Position numbers and translations under genes: made by a program. 64,000 bases of DNA from Bathymodiolus brooksi (taxonomy: Eukaryota; Mollusca; Bivalvia; Mytilida; Modiolidae): positions 75,149,668 to 75,213,667 of the forward strand of contig OY804576.1 of NCBI GenBank assembly GCA_963680875.1, given 5' to 3'. Numbering within the stretch: position 1 is the first letter of the stretch; each line of letters starts with the position of its first letter. Positions 11,565 through 21,840 of this stretch are shown one piece after another. The notes below the pieces were generated by a model. That model did not search any database, was not told the DNA's origin, and was given only the letters and a program-made list of their open reading frames with translations.

Positions 11565-12056
11565 CAATGGTCGAGTTATTGATTGACAACATATTTGATG
11601 TGAAGGTGGCTTTTTTCATTATGGGTACCAACTGTGTTCCTATTCTCGCGGAATTGCTTTTTGCTTATTCATATGAAGTAGACTACATGCAGGGGCTTCT
11701 CAATAAAAACAAAATACAAAAAACACGATTCTTTAATTTCACGCTTCGTTAAATAGATAATATCTTTTCACTAAATAATTCCACGTATGGTCGGTATGTT
11801 GATAACTTCAACCCATTGACCTTGAAATACAAGATACCACCGATACAGGTCTGAATCACACCTACATCTAAAATTGACAGTGCGGGTCGGTTCAGAATGA
11901 CACTTTATTAGAAGAGAGGTGATTTCAATTTTCCAGTTGTGAACTTTCCATTTATAAGTAGGTTACTTCTAACAAGGTAGCTACTGAACCAAGGGTTGCC
12001 AGTGGTCAGCTAGAATTCGTCACTTTGAAAGTTTTATAGGTCTTTCAAGTTTGTTG
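11565..12056 (+). pseudogene. Penelope-like RT pseudogene (central and C-terminal)
   Basis: Frame 1 opens with VELLIDNIFD and reaches the GTNC motif (MGTNCVPILAELLFAYSYE), then FFNFTLR. The next codon, where the catalytic Tyr belongs, is a stop: the motif reads *IDN in place of YIDD. Homology continues in shifted frames (SLNNSTYGRYVD, GDFNFPVVNFPFIS) and then jumps to the C-terminal thumb region, so an internal segment is lost. It cannot encode an active enzyme. Confidence 0.8.
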
Positions 12057-12339
12057 TATTTGTAATGTCTTGTTGTACATGCATGTACTTATTATTTTAG
12101 ACTATCCTCAAGTAATAATTTTTCTTAATTGTTTAGCATTCTGTACATGTATTTAAAATTGTTTGATTATTGGTAGCATTGGCAATTTGATTTTGGTATA
12201 AAGCTGACTTTAATATGTCTTCCGATGGCCTTACTTACTATATATCGTTAAATGGACATCGGCTTTCATCAACTATCACTCAGCGTTCTTAAAAATAATA
12301 TCCAGTTAAATGTGAAGGTCAGCATCTTTACTAACACGG

Positions 12340-12520
12340 GGAAATAACTTGCCTGACAGCATCACTTAACTTTAATAGGGGAAGTTTGGGCATATACAAC
12401 TAGCTTAACCCTGCCACTTCTTATCGAAGTGCCTGTGCCAAGACAGCAGATTTAGTGGTGTTTTAGAGGTATCGATTTCCCTTTTTTCTGACGGTGCGGT
12501 ATTTTTTTTTCTTTTATTTT
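12340..12520 (+). repeat. Family D copy
   Basis: cctgacagcatcacttaact, aggggaagtttgggca, ctgccacttcttatcgaagt, gcctgt, then tatcgatttccctttttt and gtgcggtattttttt. This follows the order of the copies at 25700 and 37545. Confidence 0.6.
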
Positions 12521-13317
12521 ATATAAATTTAATCAAAGCCAAAACTGATATTTGGATTATTGTGTAAAAATTCTACGCGCGTGACAAGAAGATAGCAATA
12601 TCATTAAGTGGAAAATACGTCTCCGAACACAAGAAAAGGTAAGTTATTGTTTGATATAGTCCTCTGACATGGTATATGCTATTTCATCCCATTATTATAC
12701 AATCCTCCTTGTTATTCATTACAGACACACGTTATATCAGAATGATATAGACAAACTCTCAATTACGAAATCTAAAAGGCTGGTACTCTTTGTAATGAAA
12801 ACATGACAAAGAACTGTAAACAGCGTGAAATCGCTATAATTGCTTTCCACCTTTTTGTGTAAAATCACTAATTACGTAAAGTATCAACGTAATGCACTTT
12901 TTGATTGTGTGCTTTGAGACTTAGATTTCTGTTCATCATTTTATGGATAACTAGTCTTTTGTACCGGTTCAACTTTCATCTGCAATATAACAATCTGAAA
13001 TATGACTTAGAAGGTGGATGAGTAAAAACTGCCCCAAGGGAAAATGTTATGCATATTGTATATCCCTATTGCATCCCTTAATAATTATTTCTAATACACT
13101 AACCATTTTAAGAAACATAGCACTGTTTTGATTTTTTTACAAATAAATTAATGCACTTCGTAATCAAATCAACATCATACAGGGTTAATTTTCATGTCGA
13201 CTGCATAGTAGAGTCGAAATATAAAGTTCACATACTAATCACAGCCATGAGTCGTCAACGTCGACATCACAATTTCCTTAAAGCGTACCTCCAAGACCAG
13301 TGGACAAAAACAACCAA
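12521..13317. other. No gene seen
   Basis: Unassigned. There is an isolated splice-donor-like aagaaaaggtaagt at about 12631-12644, but no matching acceptor or open exon could be supported. Confidence 0.35.
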
Positions 13318-13390
13318 AGCTACCCTATGATGCCAGTTTCTCTGGATTGTCCATTGTTGATTGTCCCTTCGGTACTCTCTGACGTTTATT
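13318..13390 (+). mobile_element. Family B terminus
   Basis: taccctatgatgccagtttc, tctggattgtccattgttga, ttgtcccttcggtactctct, gacgtttat: the last ~70 bp of B in sense orientation. Confidence 0.75.
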
Positions 13391-13504
13391 TACACAAAAT
13401 CGTCCACAGGACATTCCTTTGTGCAATAGCTATTTTTTGTTTGTTTATATATATCAAATTAATTTATGTGGTTTTCCAGAGGCAAATTGAGACAGTGTGA
13501 CACA

Positions 13505-14035
13505 AAGGCGTACATATCTCCAATCTGCAACTCCCCATAGACCATTCAACATAAGCTAGCAAAATTTGCACTTTTTCTTTAAAAAGGAACTGTAGTCGTG
13601 TACCTGATATTTCATTATTTTAGCACATTGATTTCTGTGTTTGTAGAGCCAACAAGTCTGTGCAATGTTGTACAGAGAAGGATACACATCTCCAAACATT
13701 ATTCGTCATACATCACTCAACAGAAGCAAACCAAATCTGCACATGTTCCTTGTATATGACATGAATTTGTACACCTGCTATTGTACATTTTATTGTATTG
13801 ATTTTTGGGGTTTCTTGAAGCCAAACAAAGAATTTTCAATGTAGTACAGAGGAGGGTACACCCAAACCATTATTTTTCATAAACCACTCAACAGAAGTCA
13901 ACCAAATTTGCACATGTAGTTGCAAGAGATAATGTCATGTACCTGTTTTTTACTTTATGATCATATTGATTGTGTAAAGTCAAAATGGGATTTTCAATGT
14001 TGTTTTGGAAGGGGGTACTCGTCTCTAATCTGCAA
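13505..14035 (+). repeat. ~170-bp divergent tandem repeat, about 3 copies
   Basis: Landmarks recur at about 171, 174 and 159 bp: gtacatatctcc (13509), gatacacatctcc (13681), gggtacaccc (13854) and gggtactcgtctc (14013). Each unit also carries ccactcaacagaag-, aaatttgcacatgt-, tgtacctg- and ttttcaatgttgt-like segments. The copies are well diverged, so this is an old short satellite. No ribozyme core found. Confidence 0.75.
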
Positions 14036-14146
14036 CTTTTAATATATAAGCGCATTATAAATCCCATTAAGTAACTAGTGAAAATAGACAGGCGATATAA
14101 GTCGTTTTCTTAAATGTACAATTTTCTACATGCATATAAAATTAAG

Positions 14147-14517
14147 TCATCATAGGTAACCCACGACTCGTCACGATAATATACCCTCAATCCAACACCC
14201 GTGGGACACACAGAAGAACATTCATGACGCTCATGAATGATTCATCTGGAATGTGATTGGATCCAATACGTTTTATAATGGGAATTGTTGGCACCTGTAT
14301 TATATTTTACTGGACCAGAAAACTATTTTCACTAATTTGTTAATGCTTAAAAGTTGTTATTTGTGTAAACTACAGACTATTGTGATGTTGCTATGACAAC
14401 CTCTACATGCGGATCGGTAACGAGACAACGCCGAAGCGAGGAATTTACATTCAAGTGTCCCACAACTGATGAGAGGATAGTATCGAAGCGTGACCAGAGA
14501 TGGGTTACCGATTATGA
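14147..14517. mobile_element. Family F TIR element
   Basis: Left end tcatcataggtaacccacga then ctcgtcac. Right end gtgaccagagatgggttacc then gattatga. Inverted, they agree at GGTAACCCA and GTCAC and at the spacing between them. The interior is non-coding. Confidence 0.65.
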
Positions 14518-14663
14518 AATTAAAACGTGACCCCAAATTTTTGTATCATTGAAATGTTGCACCTTTTCTCGAAATTTCTGCAATTGTAATGTCTTGTCCT
14601 CTAATATTTTCGAATTAACATTAGTATTCCATTACAAATATGTAATGTGCAACAATAGTTTAA

Positions 14664-14766
14664 TTGTTGTTTGTCTCTTTGTCGTTTTTCCTTTGGCCAT
14701 TGTGTTGTCTGTCCTTCTTCGAATTACGGATTCTGATCACCCTTTGGTATCTTCAAACTTTTTTTA
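14664..14766 (+). mobile_element. Family A terminal fragment
   Basis: ttgttgtttgtctctttgtc, tttggccattgtgttgtctg, cgaattacggattctgatca and a terminal tatcttcaaacttttttt. Confidence 0.75.
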
Positions 14767-15059
14767 AATGGAAGCCATCTGGAAAATTACTTACAAAACA
14801 ATCTTATTGTAACAAACTCCACATTGGTGATGCAGACGATCTTTACTCATGATATGCTATGATTTGCATTATTTTCTTATCAGTTAGGCTTTTATGAAAC
14901 CTTTGAGACATATATATGGATATTTTGTCTGTAGTTGAACCTTACCATGAAACATTTTTTTTATAAAAGGTTTGTTCTACTGAGAAGCAACTTGGTCAAA
15001 ATAAGTTACAGTAGATCTTTCAACACGGAAAAAGTTTCAAAATACTAAGGTGTTAATCA

Positions 15060-15370
15060 TTAGAGGTAAAATACAATGACCAATAGAAACAGGACAAAAA
15101 GACAAACAATGATCTACAAAACAATACAAAGAAAACTAGAGATTGAGCAATACAAACTGAGGTGAAATCAGGTTCTCCGGAAGGATGGACAGTCCCCTCT
15201 CCACTAGTGGCACCCATCATGGTACTGTTATGCGACACGAACATCATGTGATGTGGGAATCGTGTTGGACACCAGTATGCGTAAATAAACACAAATGACA
15301 TAGAAAAAACATGACCCCCCTCCCCCTTCAAAACAATTGGTAGTAAAGACGGACCGGACATGTTTCCCTC
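15060..15370 (-). mobile_element. A/B mosaic tail
   Basis: The left part is A (aggacaaaaagacaaacaat, gatctacaaaac, gattgagcaatacaaact, ctccggaaggatgg, ccactagtggcacccatc). The right part, from about 15236, is B-like (cgaacatcatgtgatgtggg, gtgttggacaccagtatgcg, aaataaacacaaatgac, aaacaattggtagtaaagac). The same join occurs at 18285-18335. Frame 15053-15376 is a chance ORF. Confidence 0.65.
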
Positions 15371-15454
15371 ATCCATTTGTTCAGAATTAACATATTTCTA
15401 AGTAGCTGTACATATACATAGAGCCACAAATATCGAGGTTTGTGACACTTCCAC

Positions 15455-15640
15455 TTCCGTCGTGGAGAGATGTAATCGATAATAAAGATGGCCAGTGGCT
15501 TACTTCAACAGGTCGGTGATTTTCTCCAGGTACTCGTATTTTATTCCACTAATTAAATCTAACCCCCACTATATTACTAGAATAATATTAAAAGAGGCGT
15601 TAGACACCTATAATGAAATCTAATCTAAATCTTGACCAGT
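15455..15640 (+). mobile_element. Decayed SINE
   Basis: gtggagagatgtaatcgata, then tggcttacttcaacaggtcg, gtgattttctccaggtactc and, after diverged sequence, aaaagaggcgttagacacc. This is the order of the SINE body in sense orientation. Confidence 0.5.
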
Positions 15641-16089
15641 CTTTACATGGTAAAATAAAGTCGCATAATTGATCACCTATATTCGACAATATAGCTAACT
15701 GTAATTATCGGGGTATGTTCTGTTTAGACTAGACTTGAATTATGAATGAAGTAACCAGCCTGGAGTAATACCAGATTATTGGATTGATACACTAGGGACT
15801 CGGTAACAACTATTTTAGTGAAATGCTATGGCATACAATAAGCAAAACATATTGGTATATCTTTCTAACTATATACTTAATGTCAATGAAAAAGGGGAAA
15901 TCATACATCGTAAAAATTAAACAAGACGTCACATACAAGATAACCACATCTGGCTTCAATACAAAAATACAATGTTCTAACGTACATACAATGTAGGGTC
16001 ATATTGTATGAAATAAAAGTTTGAATTTTTTTTTAAACGGTAATTAGGTCATGATGTATATAACATTCCACTTCAGATGGTCAAACAAA

Positions 16090-16168
16090 ATTAAAGCAGG
16101 TAAACACTTAGTATTCAGACATTTTAATGAAAAGATGAAAAACAAAGCAAAATCAGAACAATTCCAAA
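16090..16168 (-). repeat. Family D fragment
   Basis: gcaaaatcagaacaattcca then aaatctatta is the reverse-oriented D core. It abuts the SINE that starts at about 16175. Confidence 0.5.
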
Positions 16169-16174
16169 ATCTAT

Positions 16175-16435
16175 TAAGGGTTAGTGTTAGGGTTATGGTG
16201 TTTAACGCCACTTTCAACACTATTTCAGTTATATCATGGCGGTTAGTTTCATTGGTAGATGAAATCGGAGTATCCAGAGAAAATCACTGATCTGCCGCTA
16301 GTCACTGACAAACTTTATCACATAATGTTGTATCGAGTACACCTCGCCATGAGCGGGGTTCGAACTTACAAATTTAATGGTATAGACACTGATTGTATAG
16401 GTAGGTGTAAATCCAACTACCATACGATCACGACT
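16175..16435 (-). mobile_element. Nearly full-length tRNA-headed SINE
   Basis: One of the best copies. In sense direction (right to left) it has a tRNA-like head, cgtgatcgtatggtagttgg, resembling the 5' part of tRNA-His. Then follow the B-box-like agttcgaaccccgctcatgg, the body (cgaggtgtactcgatacaac, tttgtcagtgact, ctctggatactccg), and the 3' end (gtggcgttaaacaccataac, cctaacactaaccc). RNA polymerase III promoter boxes are the expected driver. The family identity is not certain; V-type molluscan SINEs are a possible match. Confidence 0.8.
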
Positions 16436-17224
16436 ACCAAAATCTATTTAAAAATCGTGAAAGTAGAAATAAAATCGATACTCCTTGACTTAGAATATGC
16501 ACTTCAATAAAAAAAAAAGTTATGGATTAAACTAGTATTATGGGCTCAAACCTCCTAGTGTAATGATGTAGTTATATGCAAGTGTTGATTTAACTTTGTC
16601 GTCGTCTTCCATTCCTTTAGAATTCATGACTAATTGGTATAAAATGGCTTTGGAGAAACAATATTTCAATCTCTGTGGTTGATTTTAGCAATTATGTTGT
16701 GTCTGAGAGATGGACTATGAAAATAGATTATAGCTGAAACGTTGTCAAATTGTCCGGATCATTATTACTAGCTTCTTAGAATATTTATCCTAGATCATTC
16801 CTTTATTCTTGCAAGATTTACTTTTTTGTTAGATCTGGTAAAACAATAGTCTGAAATAACTATCACATTTTTTTTTGTTAGAAAGGTATACAAAATGGGT
16901 AATTTTAGAATTTTAAATTCCTATGCACAAATTAAACATGTTCAATGTACTGAACATTAAGCATACACAAAATAGCATGCGTTATGCAATGCAGCATTCA
17001 AAATGTTAAATTAAATGATATAATTTTCTATATTGACCAGTGGTTGACGGGTTAACAATTACGTAAAATATTAATATTGATCCAACAGTAATCAAATACC
17101 ACGATGGTAATAAAACTTAGATAATTATGTAACTCAACCAATATAATTGCAACTACAAACCAAACCAAGCAAAACACATGTTAATGAGAAATATATATGA
17201 ATGACAGGTAGAAGATACTAAGAA

Positions 17225-17292
17225 GTAATTACGTCACGATATAGCTGCAATACTGCTAAATTTGGCGTTAAACACCAATCAATCAACCAATA
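17225..17292 (+). mobile_element. SINE 3' end
   Basis: cacgatatagctgcaatact, then ttggcgttaaacaccaatca and a (atca)n-like tail, atcaaccaat. Only the 3' terminus is present. Confidence 0.65.
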
Positions 17293-17380
17293 GGTAATTA
17301 AGAAAAATCATAAATCAATGCAGAAAGACCTTTTATTTTTTTTTAAAAAGGAGAACATTTAAAAAATTCAATATGAACAT

Positions 17381-17500
17381 AGAAAACTGGTGATGACCAA
17401 CACGGATCCCATTCGAAAATCTGGAGATGAACTCAGTTGCTTCTAAACTAAGCGATAAGCTTTTCTTGCTCAACATGCGGCACCCATCAGTTTTTTTACC
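17381..17500 (-). mobile_element. Strongly decayed family A-like tail
   Basis: gaaaactggtgatgaccaac, cggatcccattcgaaaatct, ggagatgaactcagttgctt and tgcggcacccatcag parallel, in order, the internal part of family A tails such as 21466-21617. Confidence 0.4.
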
Positions 17501-18084
17501 CAAAGTAATAGTAAAAGTTCACCAAATGTCCTAAAAACGATGTAGATGGGACGGGAAAAGAACCGGTCCCAAGTTATCAACCACCTAATGATGATGACCA
17601 GAAAATGTCTGGGGTGAAGACTTCAGTTTGTCAATGTATTTATATAATAACCTCGTCGGTGATTATAATGGTTAGCGTACTCCTCTCAAATGTGGTAGGT
17701 TGTTGTCTGATGATGTTTATATTATCTTATAAGATATATATATATATATATATTAATGTTTTACTGTCTAATCGATACATGTTTCATATTCGGTAAATGG
17801 TTATTTAATTCCTTTGATGTTTTATCGATACGTGTTTCATAAGTACAACCGAGCCGTGACGACCGACATTGCAGACGTTAGACGGACGATTAATTCCTAT
17901 ATGATTTTCTATATATGGTAATTGCTAAGACGAATGTAGATAACACAGAAATCAATAATGGGGCAACGCAAGGGAAAAGCCTATATACAATACAACACCA
18001 AGACAACACAAAATATATGTTAAAATATTTGAATAACACATTTTTTACGCGGAAGTACACGGAAGTGAAACAATGTCGTTAACA

Positions 18085-18335
18085 AAGTTTGATGCTACCA
18101 AAGGGTTATTCAGAGGTCGTAAATCAAAGAAGGACAGACAATACAATGACAACAGAGAGACAAATAATAGTCTACAAACCACCGCACAGATACCTAAAGA
18201 TTGAGCAACACGAACCCCACAAAAAACTGGATGTACTCCGGGAGAGTGGGCAGTTCTTGTTTCACTATTGACACCCGTCGTCCTATTGTTAAAGGATACG
18301 AACATCATGTGATATCAAAATCGTACTTAGCACCA
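18085..18335 (-). mobile_element. A/B mosaic tail
   Basis: gatgctaccaaagggttatt, cgtaaatcaaagaaggacag, gattgagcaacacgaacccc and ggagagtgggcagttcttg are family A. The B-like cgaacatcatgtgatatcaa and agcaccagtatacacatg follow. The two open frames on opposite strands here are shadows of the repeat. Confidence 0.7.
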
Positions 18336-18980
18336 GTATACACATGAATGAATAGTCTAAATGTTTCCCCGACCTTTCTTACAAAAGATACGTCAAATTT
18401 AAAAGAAATATACCTTTCATTTTACTAATCAGATTTGGGATCATTTCCCATATATTCACTACATAGGTTTTCATCTAGAATAGTAATACAAGTCTAAAAT
18501 GTATAGCCAATTTCAAACACGGTTGGGCCGAATACACCACACGTCTTGAAATCACCCACCGGCTAATCGTTCGTTCTTATTCTTTATCAAATCAAAACTA
18601 ATCTTTAGAAAACGAGGAACACATCGCTAGCTTAACATAACCAAGATTTCAACAGAACAAAACACCCACAACCAGCGTATATCATATCAGGTGCTCGTAA
18701 AACATAGAGTTGTATTTTTAGATTTAAGTTAACGTTGTCAGTAAGTTGGGAATAATGTTATTAAACTATTCACTATGTCGTAAATGCAACTAGATTACAC
18801 TGAAGTTCAAGAAAACTGCGTAAGGTCACAGAAATTATATTGTACGATGTTGCATTTATTTGACGACCTATGATTGGATAAAATCATTCCTGAAAATAAC
18901 GATAGAAAGGAGAGCCATATATGGAAATCTAGAAAATAATATTAATACGCTTTACCTGGCCAGGAGGAAATTCCAATCAT

Positions 18981-19088
18981 AAAAATAACGCGCAGTAACG
19001 AAATGATGAAGACGGAAAATTACAGAAGGTCAGTGGGCGGTGCTTAATTTTGTGTAGTGACCATTACGTCTTTAGCCTTAGAATTCCA
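18981..19088 (+). repeat. ~100-bp direct repeat, copy 1
   Basis: aaaataacgcgcagtaacga … gacggaaaattacagaaggt … gaccattacgtctttagcct. It recurs at 19221-19318, where an 11-bp piece (cagtgggcggt region) is missing. Both copies lie just upstream of the hairpin at 19401. Confidence 0.8.
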
Positions 19089-19220
19089 TTCATAGAAATA
19101 ACGATGCAGACGATAGATAAACTTGCAGGTATTTGAGCAGGCTCTCTATATATATGTGTGTGTATTTTGATTTAGCATGATTAAACACAACTGCAAGAAA
19201 GATGATGATTTATATTTTCT

Positions 19221-19318
19221 TCTAAAATAACGTGCAGTTACGAAACGATGGAGACGGAAAATTACAGAAGGTGCTTAATTTTGTGTATTGACCATTACGT
19301 CTTTAACCTTAGAACTTC
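19221..19318 (+). repeat. ~100-bp direct repeat, copy 2
   Basis: Partner of 18981-19088: aaaataacgtgcagttacga … gacggaaaattacagaaggt … gaccattacgtctttaacct. The divergence is modest, so the duplication is moderately old. Confidence 0.8.
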
Positions 19319-19400
19319 CAAGAAAGTCCGTCAAACATAGTTCGTGGAAAAAACTTTGTTACTGTTTCAAGTTATAGATCAGCAACATCGTACAAAAATG

Positions 19401-19534
19401 TTATAAGCTCCCGTGACCGACTATGGTTATTTAGACGGTAAGTAAATAGTTGAAGGGTTCGCGCTGGAGCGCTCACCCTTCAACGATTTACTGACCGTCT
19501 AAATAACGATAGACGGTCACTAGGGAGCTTATAA
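19401..19534. repeat. Long near-perfect hairpin
   Basis: Arms 19401-19458 and 19475-19534 are inverse copies: ttataagctcccgtgaccga pairs with the end tcactagggagcttataa, and tatttagacggtaagtaaat with atttactgaccgtctaaata. The loop (tcgcgctggagcgctc) itself contains gcgct/agcgc. Only a few mismatches are seen. It could be a foldback MITE, or a transcribed hairpin. Confidence 0.85.
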
Positions 19535-19564
19535 CTTATAGTATCATCATTGATAAATTCATTC

Positions 19565-19796
19565 ATCGACGTTCAATAAATATGTAGATATCACATTTAG
19601 TGTACACGACACGCTTCAAAAATAACTTTAATCAGGTACGCTCAAAGTCAAGATATTTGAAAGCCAAATAATTTAAATGTCTTTGCAAGAAAACCAAAGG
19701 GCCTAAGCAGAATAGACAAAATCAGCTTAAGTAGGCCTAAACAGAATAGACAAAATCAGCTTAAGTTACCTATGTCATAAGGAGGAGAACCTTACT
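19565..19796 (-). mobile_element. Family C copy with broken hammerhead-like core
   Basis: Minus-strand sense gives gagcgtacctgattaaagtt and gaagcgtgtcgtgtacact: the CUGAUGA core is changed to CUGAUUA and GAAAC to GAAGC, so a ribozyme would be dead. The internal part (agccaaataatttaaatg, aaggaggagaacct) follows. It includes a 34-bp duplication at 19701-19768. Confidence 0.7.
19701..19768 (+). repeat. 34-bp tandem duplication in family C
   Basis: Two units beginning gcctaagcagaatagacaaa and gcctaaacagaatagacaaa, each ending atcagcttaagt plus two bases. Another C copy (41861) also carries a 34-bp tandem at a similar place. Confidence 0.85.
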
Positions 19797-20770
19797 ATTA
19801 ATGATAATTACATGAATTAAGAACTGTAAATTTCAATAAAAGAATATATCAAATAAACAATGTCAGTGCCGAAACACTGACAGCTAGGGGGGGCGATACT
19901 TTCGGGGACTAATGGTCCACCAACAGATCTATCGACCCAGTGAAAGCAATAAAAACGTAAATGTCAAATGTATCCAAGGATACGTTTCTGGAATAAGCTT
20001 CATCGGGTAAGCCTAAAATCATATGATCTCAATAGATGAGCCCGCTTCATGAGAATATCGTGTTTAAATTAAAGGTCTATATTATTGATAAGGAGTTGTT
20101 CTGTCCTTATAACTTCCGTGTTCTGTTTATTACATTTATTGTTTATTATGAGATGTAGGAAGTAAGACAAAGCATGTAAAGTGAAACCATAACATGAGTT
20201 CAAGGAAAAACAGATTCATTAAACAAAATTTAAACTAATATTAGTTTCAAAATTGGTTTTTATTAATAATCGGGTAAAACAAATATAAAATTGTTATGTG
20301 AGATATAACTTGCTCTTTACTGCATGAGGGGAAATACAAATATCACTATGAATATGAAACATGTCATTTAATCGGATAAGGAAGCTGAAAATTCCCACCT
20401 TCTTTCGTGTTGCTAACATTGTGATTCAACGAATACTTTCGACTTCTAATCCCGTAAATTTTGTAATGGTTAGCGTGATCGTTTCGATGGCGGTAGATTG
20501 TGGGATTGGGTCCCGTCGGATCATTCATGGACTATAAAACTGGTATTTACTGCTTCTCCGCAAAAAAGGGCATCATAAAGGAGTAATAGCAAAGACGGGT
20601 AATCAGAATAATGTGTTCACGTGGAGCGACATGTCTACCCACGGACTGTTATTTCAATGGCATTCTCCAAACACAGAGCCCACTATGGTCTAGAGTAAGA
20701 TATTTTAGAGTATAGGCTGATAGTTCCCCTTCCCATCGAGTGGTTATTCCCCTATCCCTCTCTTGGGTAG
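19797..20770. other. No gene seen; tRNA-like SINE head fragment
   Basis: At about 20466-20525 the string taatggttagcgtgatcgtt and then gattgggtcccgtcgg has an A-box/B-box-like layout, as does taatggttagcgtactcctc at 17668. These are probably isolated SINE heads. The rest is unassigned. Confidence 0.35.
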
Positions 20771-21410
20771 GTACGGGTGAGATATGTGGTGTGTGTTCTG
20801 TGAACTATCCTCAGTACACCCGTCGTATTGCTCTGTACGGGTGAGATATGTTGTGTGTGTTCTGTGAACTATCCTCAGTACACCCGTCGTATTGCTCTGT
20901 ACGGGTGAGATATGTGGTGTATGTTCTGTGAACTATCCTCAGTACACCCGTCGTATTGCTCTGTACGGGTGAGATATGTGGTGTATGTTCTGTGAACTAT
21001 CCTCAGTACACCGGTCGTATTGCTCTGTACGGGTGAGATATGTGGTGTATGTTCTGTGAACTATCCTCAGTACACCGGTCGTATTGCTCTGTACGGGTGA
21101 GATATGTGGTGTATGTTCTGTGAACTATCCTCAGTACACCCGTTGTATTGCTCTGTACGGGTGAGATATGTGGTGTATGTTCTGTGAACTATCCTCAGTA
21201 CACCCGTTGTATTGCTCTGTACGGGTGAGATATGTGGTGTATGTTCTGTGAACTATCCTCAGTACACCCGTCGTATTGCTCTGTACGGGTGAGATATGTG
21301 GTGTATGTTCTGTGAACTATCCTCAGTACACCCGTTGTATTGCTCTGTACGGGTGAGATATGTGGTGTATGTTCTGTGAACTATCCTCAGTACACCCGTT
21401 GTATTGCTCC
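20771..21410 (+). repeat. 64-bp minisatellite, 10 units, in an A tail
   Basis: Ten exact-length 64-bp units start at 20771, 20835, 20899 and so on. Each contains gtacgggtgagatatgtggt, gtatgttctgtgaactatcc and tcagtacacccgtcgtattg. The acgggtg and cacccgt segments form a hairpin in each unit. The cacccgtcgtattgctc part matches the A-tail motif cacccgtcgtgttactc. The array runs out into ccagttgcaaacacgg, which is the A continuation, so it probably arose inside an A copy. Confidence 0.9.
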
Positions 21411-21465
21411 AGTTGCAAACACGGAAAGCACAGATGTAGTGGTTATCTGGTTCTTATATCTTATA

Positions 21466-21617
21466 AAATCGGGCAACACGAACCACCTTAAAAATCGGAG
21501 ATGAACTCAGGTGCTACAGAGGGGTAAGACGTTCCTGCTCCATTGGTGGCATCTGTCGTGTTACTCTAGTTGCAAACCCGGTGATAAGTCATGAATTAGG
21601 GCAGGACCGGGACGTGC
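21466..21617 (-). mobile_element. Family A 3' tail (internal part)
   Basis: atcgggcaacacgaaccacc, ggagatgaactcaggtgcta, gttcctgctccattggtggc, tgttactctagttgcaaacc, cggtgataagtcatgaatta. It joins the RT C-terminus at 21618 without a gap. Confidence 0.8.
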
Positions 21618-21840
21618 TTACGACAAGTGGAATATATCCGTGGTCATATGTGATACTAATATTCCGTAGTGGTTCACCAAGTAATGGTGACGACCGTAAA
21701 GCTTTCGAAGTGATGACTTCAATTTAACCAATGTGAACCCTTGACTTAGTAGTTTCCTTGTTAGCAGCAACCCTCTATCAAGGAAATATCATATTCCACA
21801 AACCCTGGAATATCGGATCAACTGATAGATATATAGAAAT
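21618..21840 (-). pseudogene. Penelope-like RT, C-terminal remnant
   Basis: The stop codon (tta on the plus strand, 21618-21620) is in the position seen at 56663. Reading right to left, the sequence corresponds to the YGVYISQLIRYS, LLLTRKLL and LVNRYGIS segments, with shifts. The 5' break is near 21840. No catalytic motif is present. Confidence 0.65.

Noticed and set aside
12631..12644. Strong splice-donor-like aagaaaaggtaagt that might end a host exon
   Set aside because: The preceding open frame is ~23 codons without a start, and no acceptor or second exon could be matched.
15053..15376. 107-codon minus ORF
   Set aside because: Lies wholly in an A/B mosaic tail that is non-coding in other copies.
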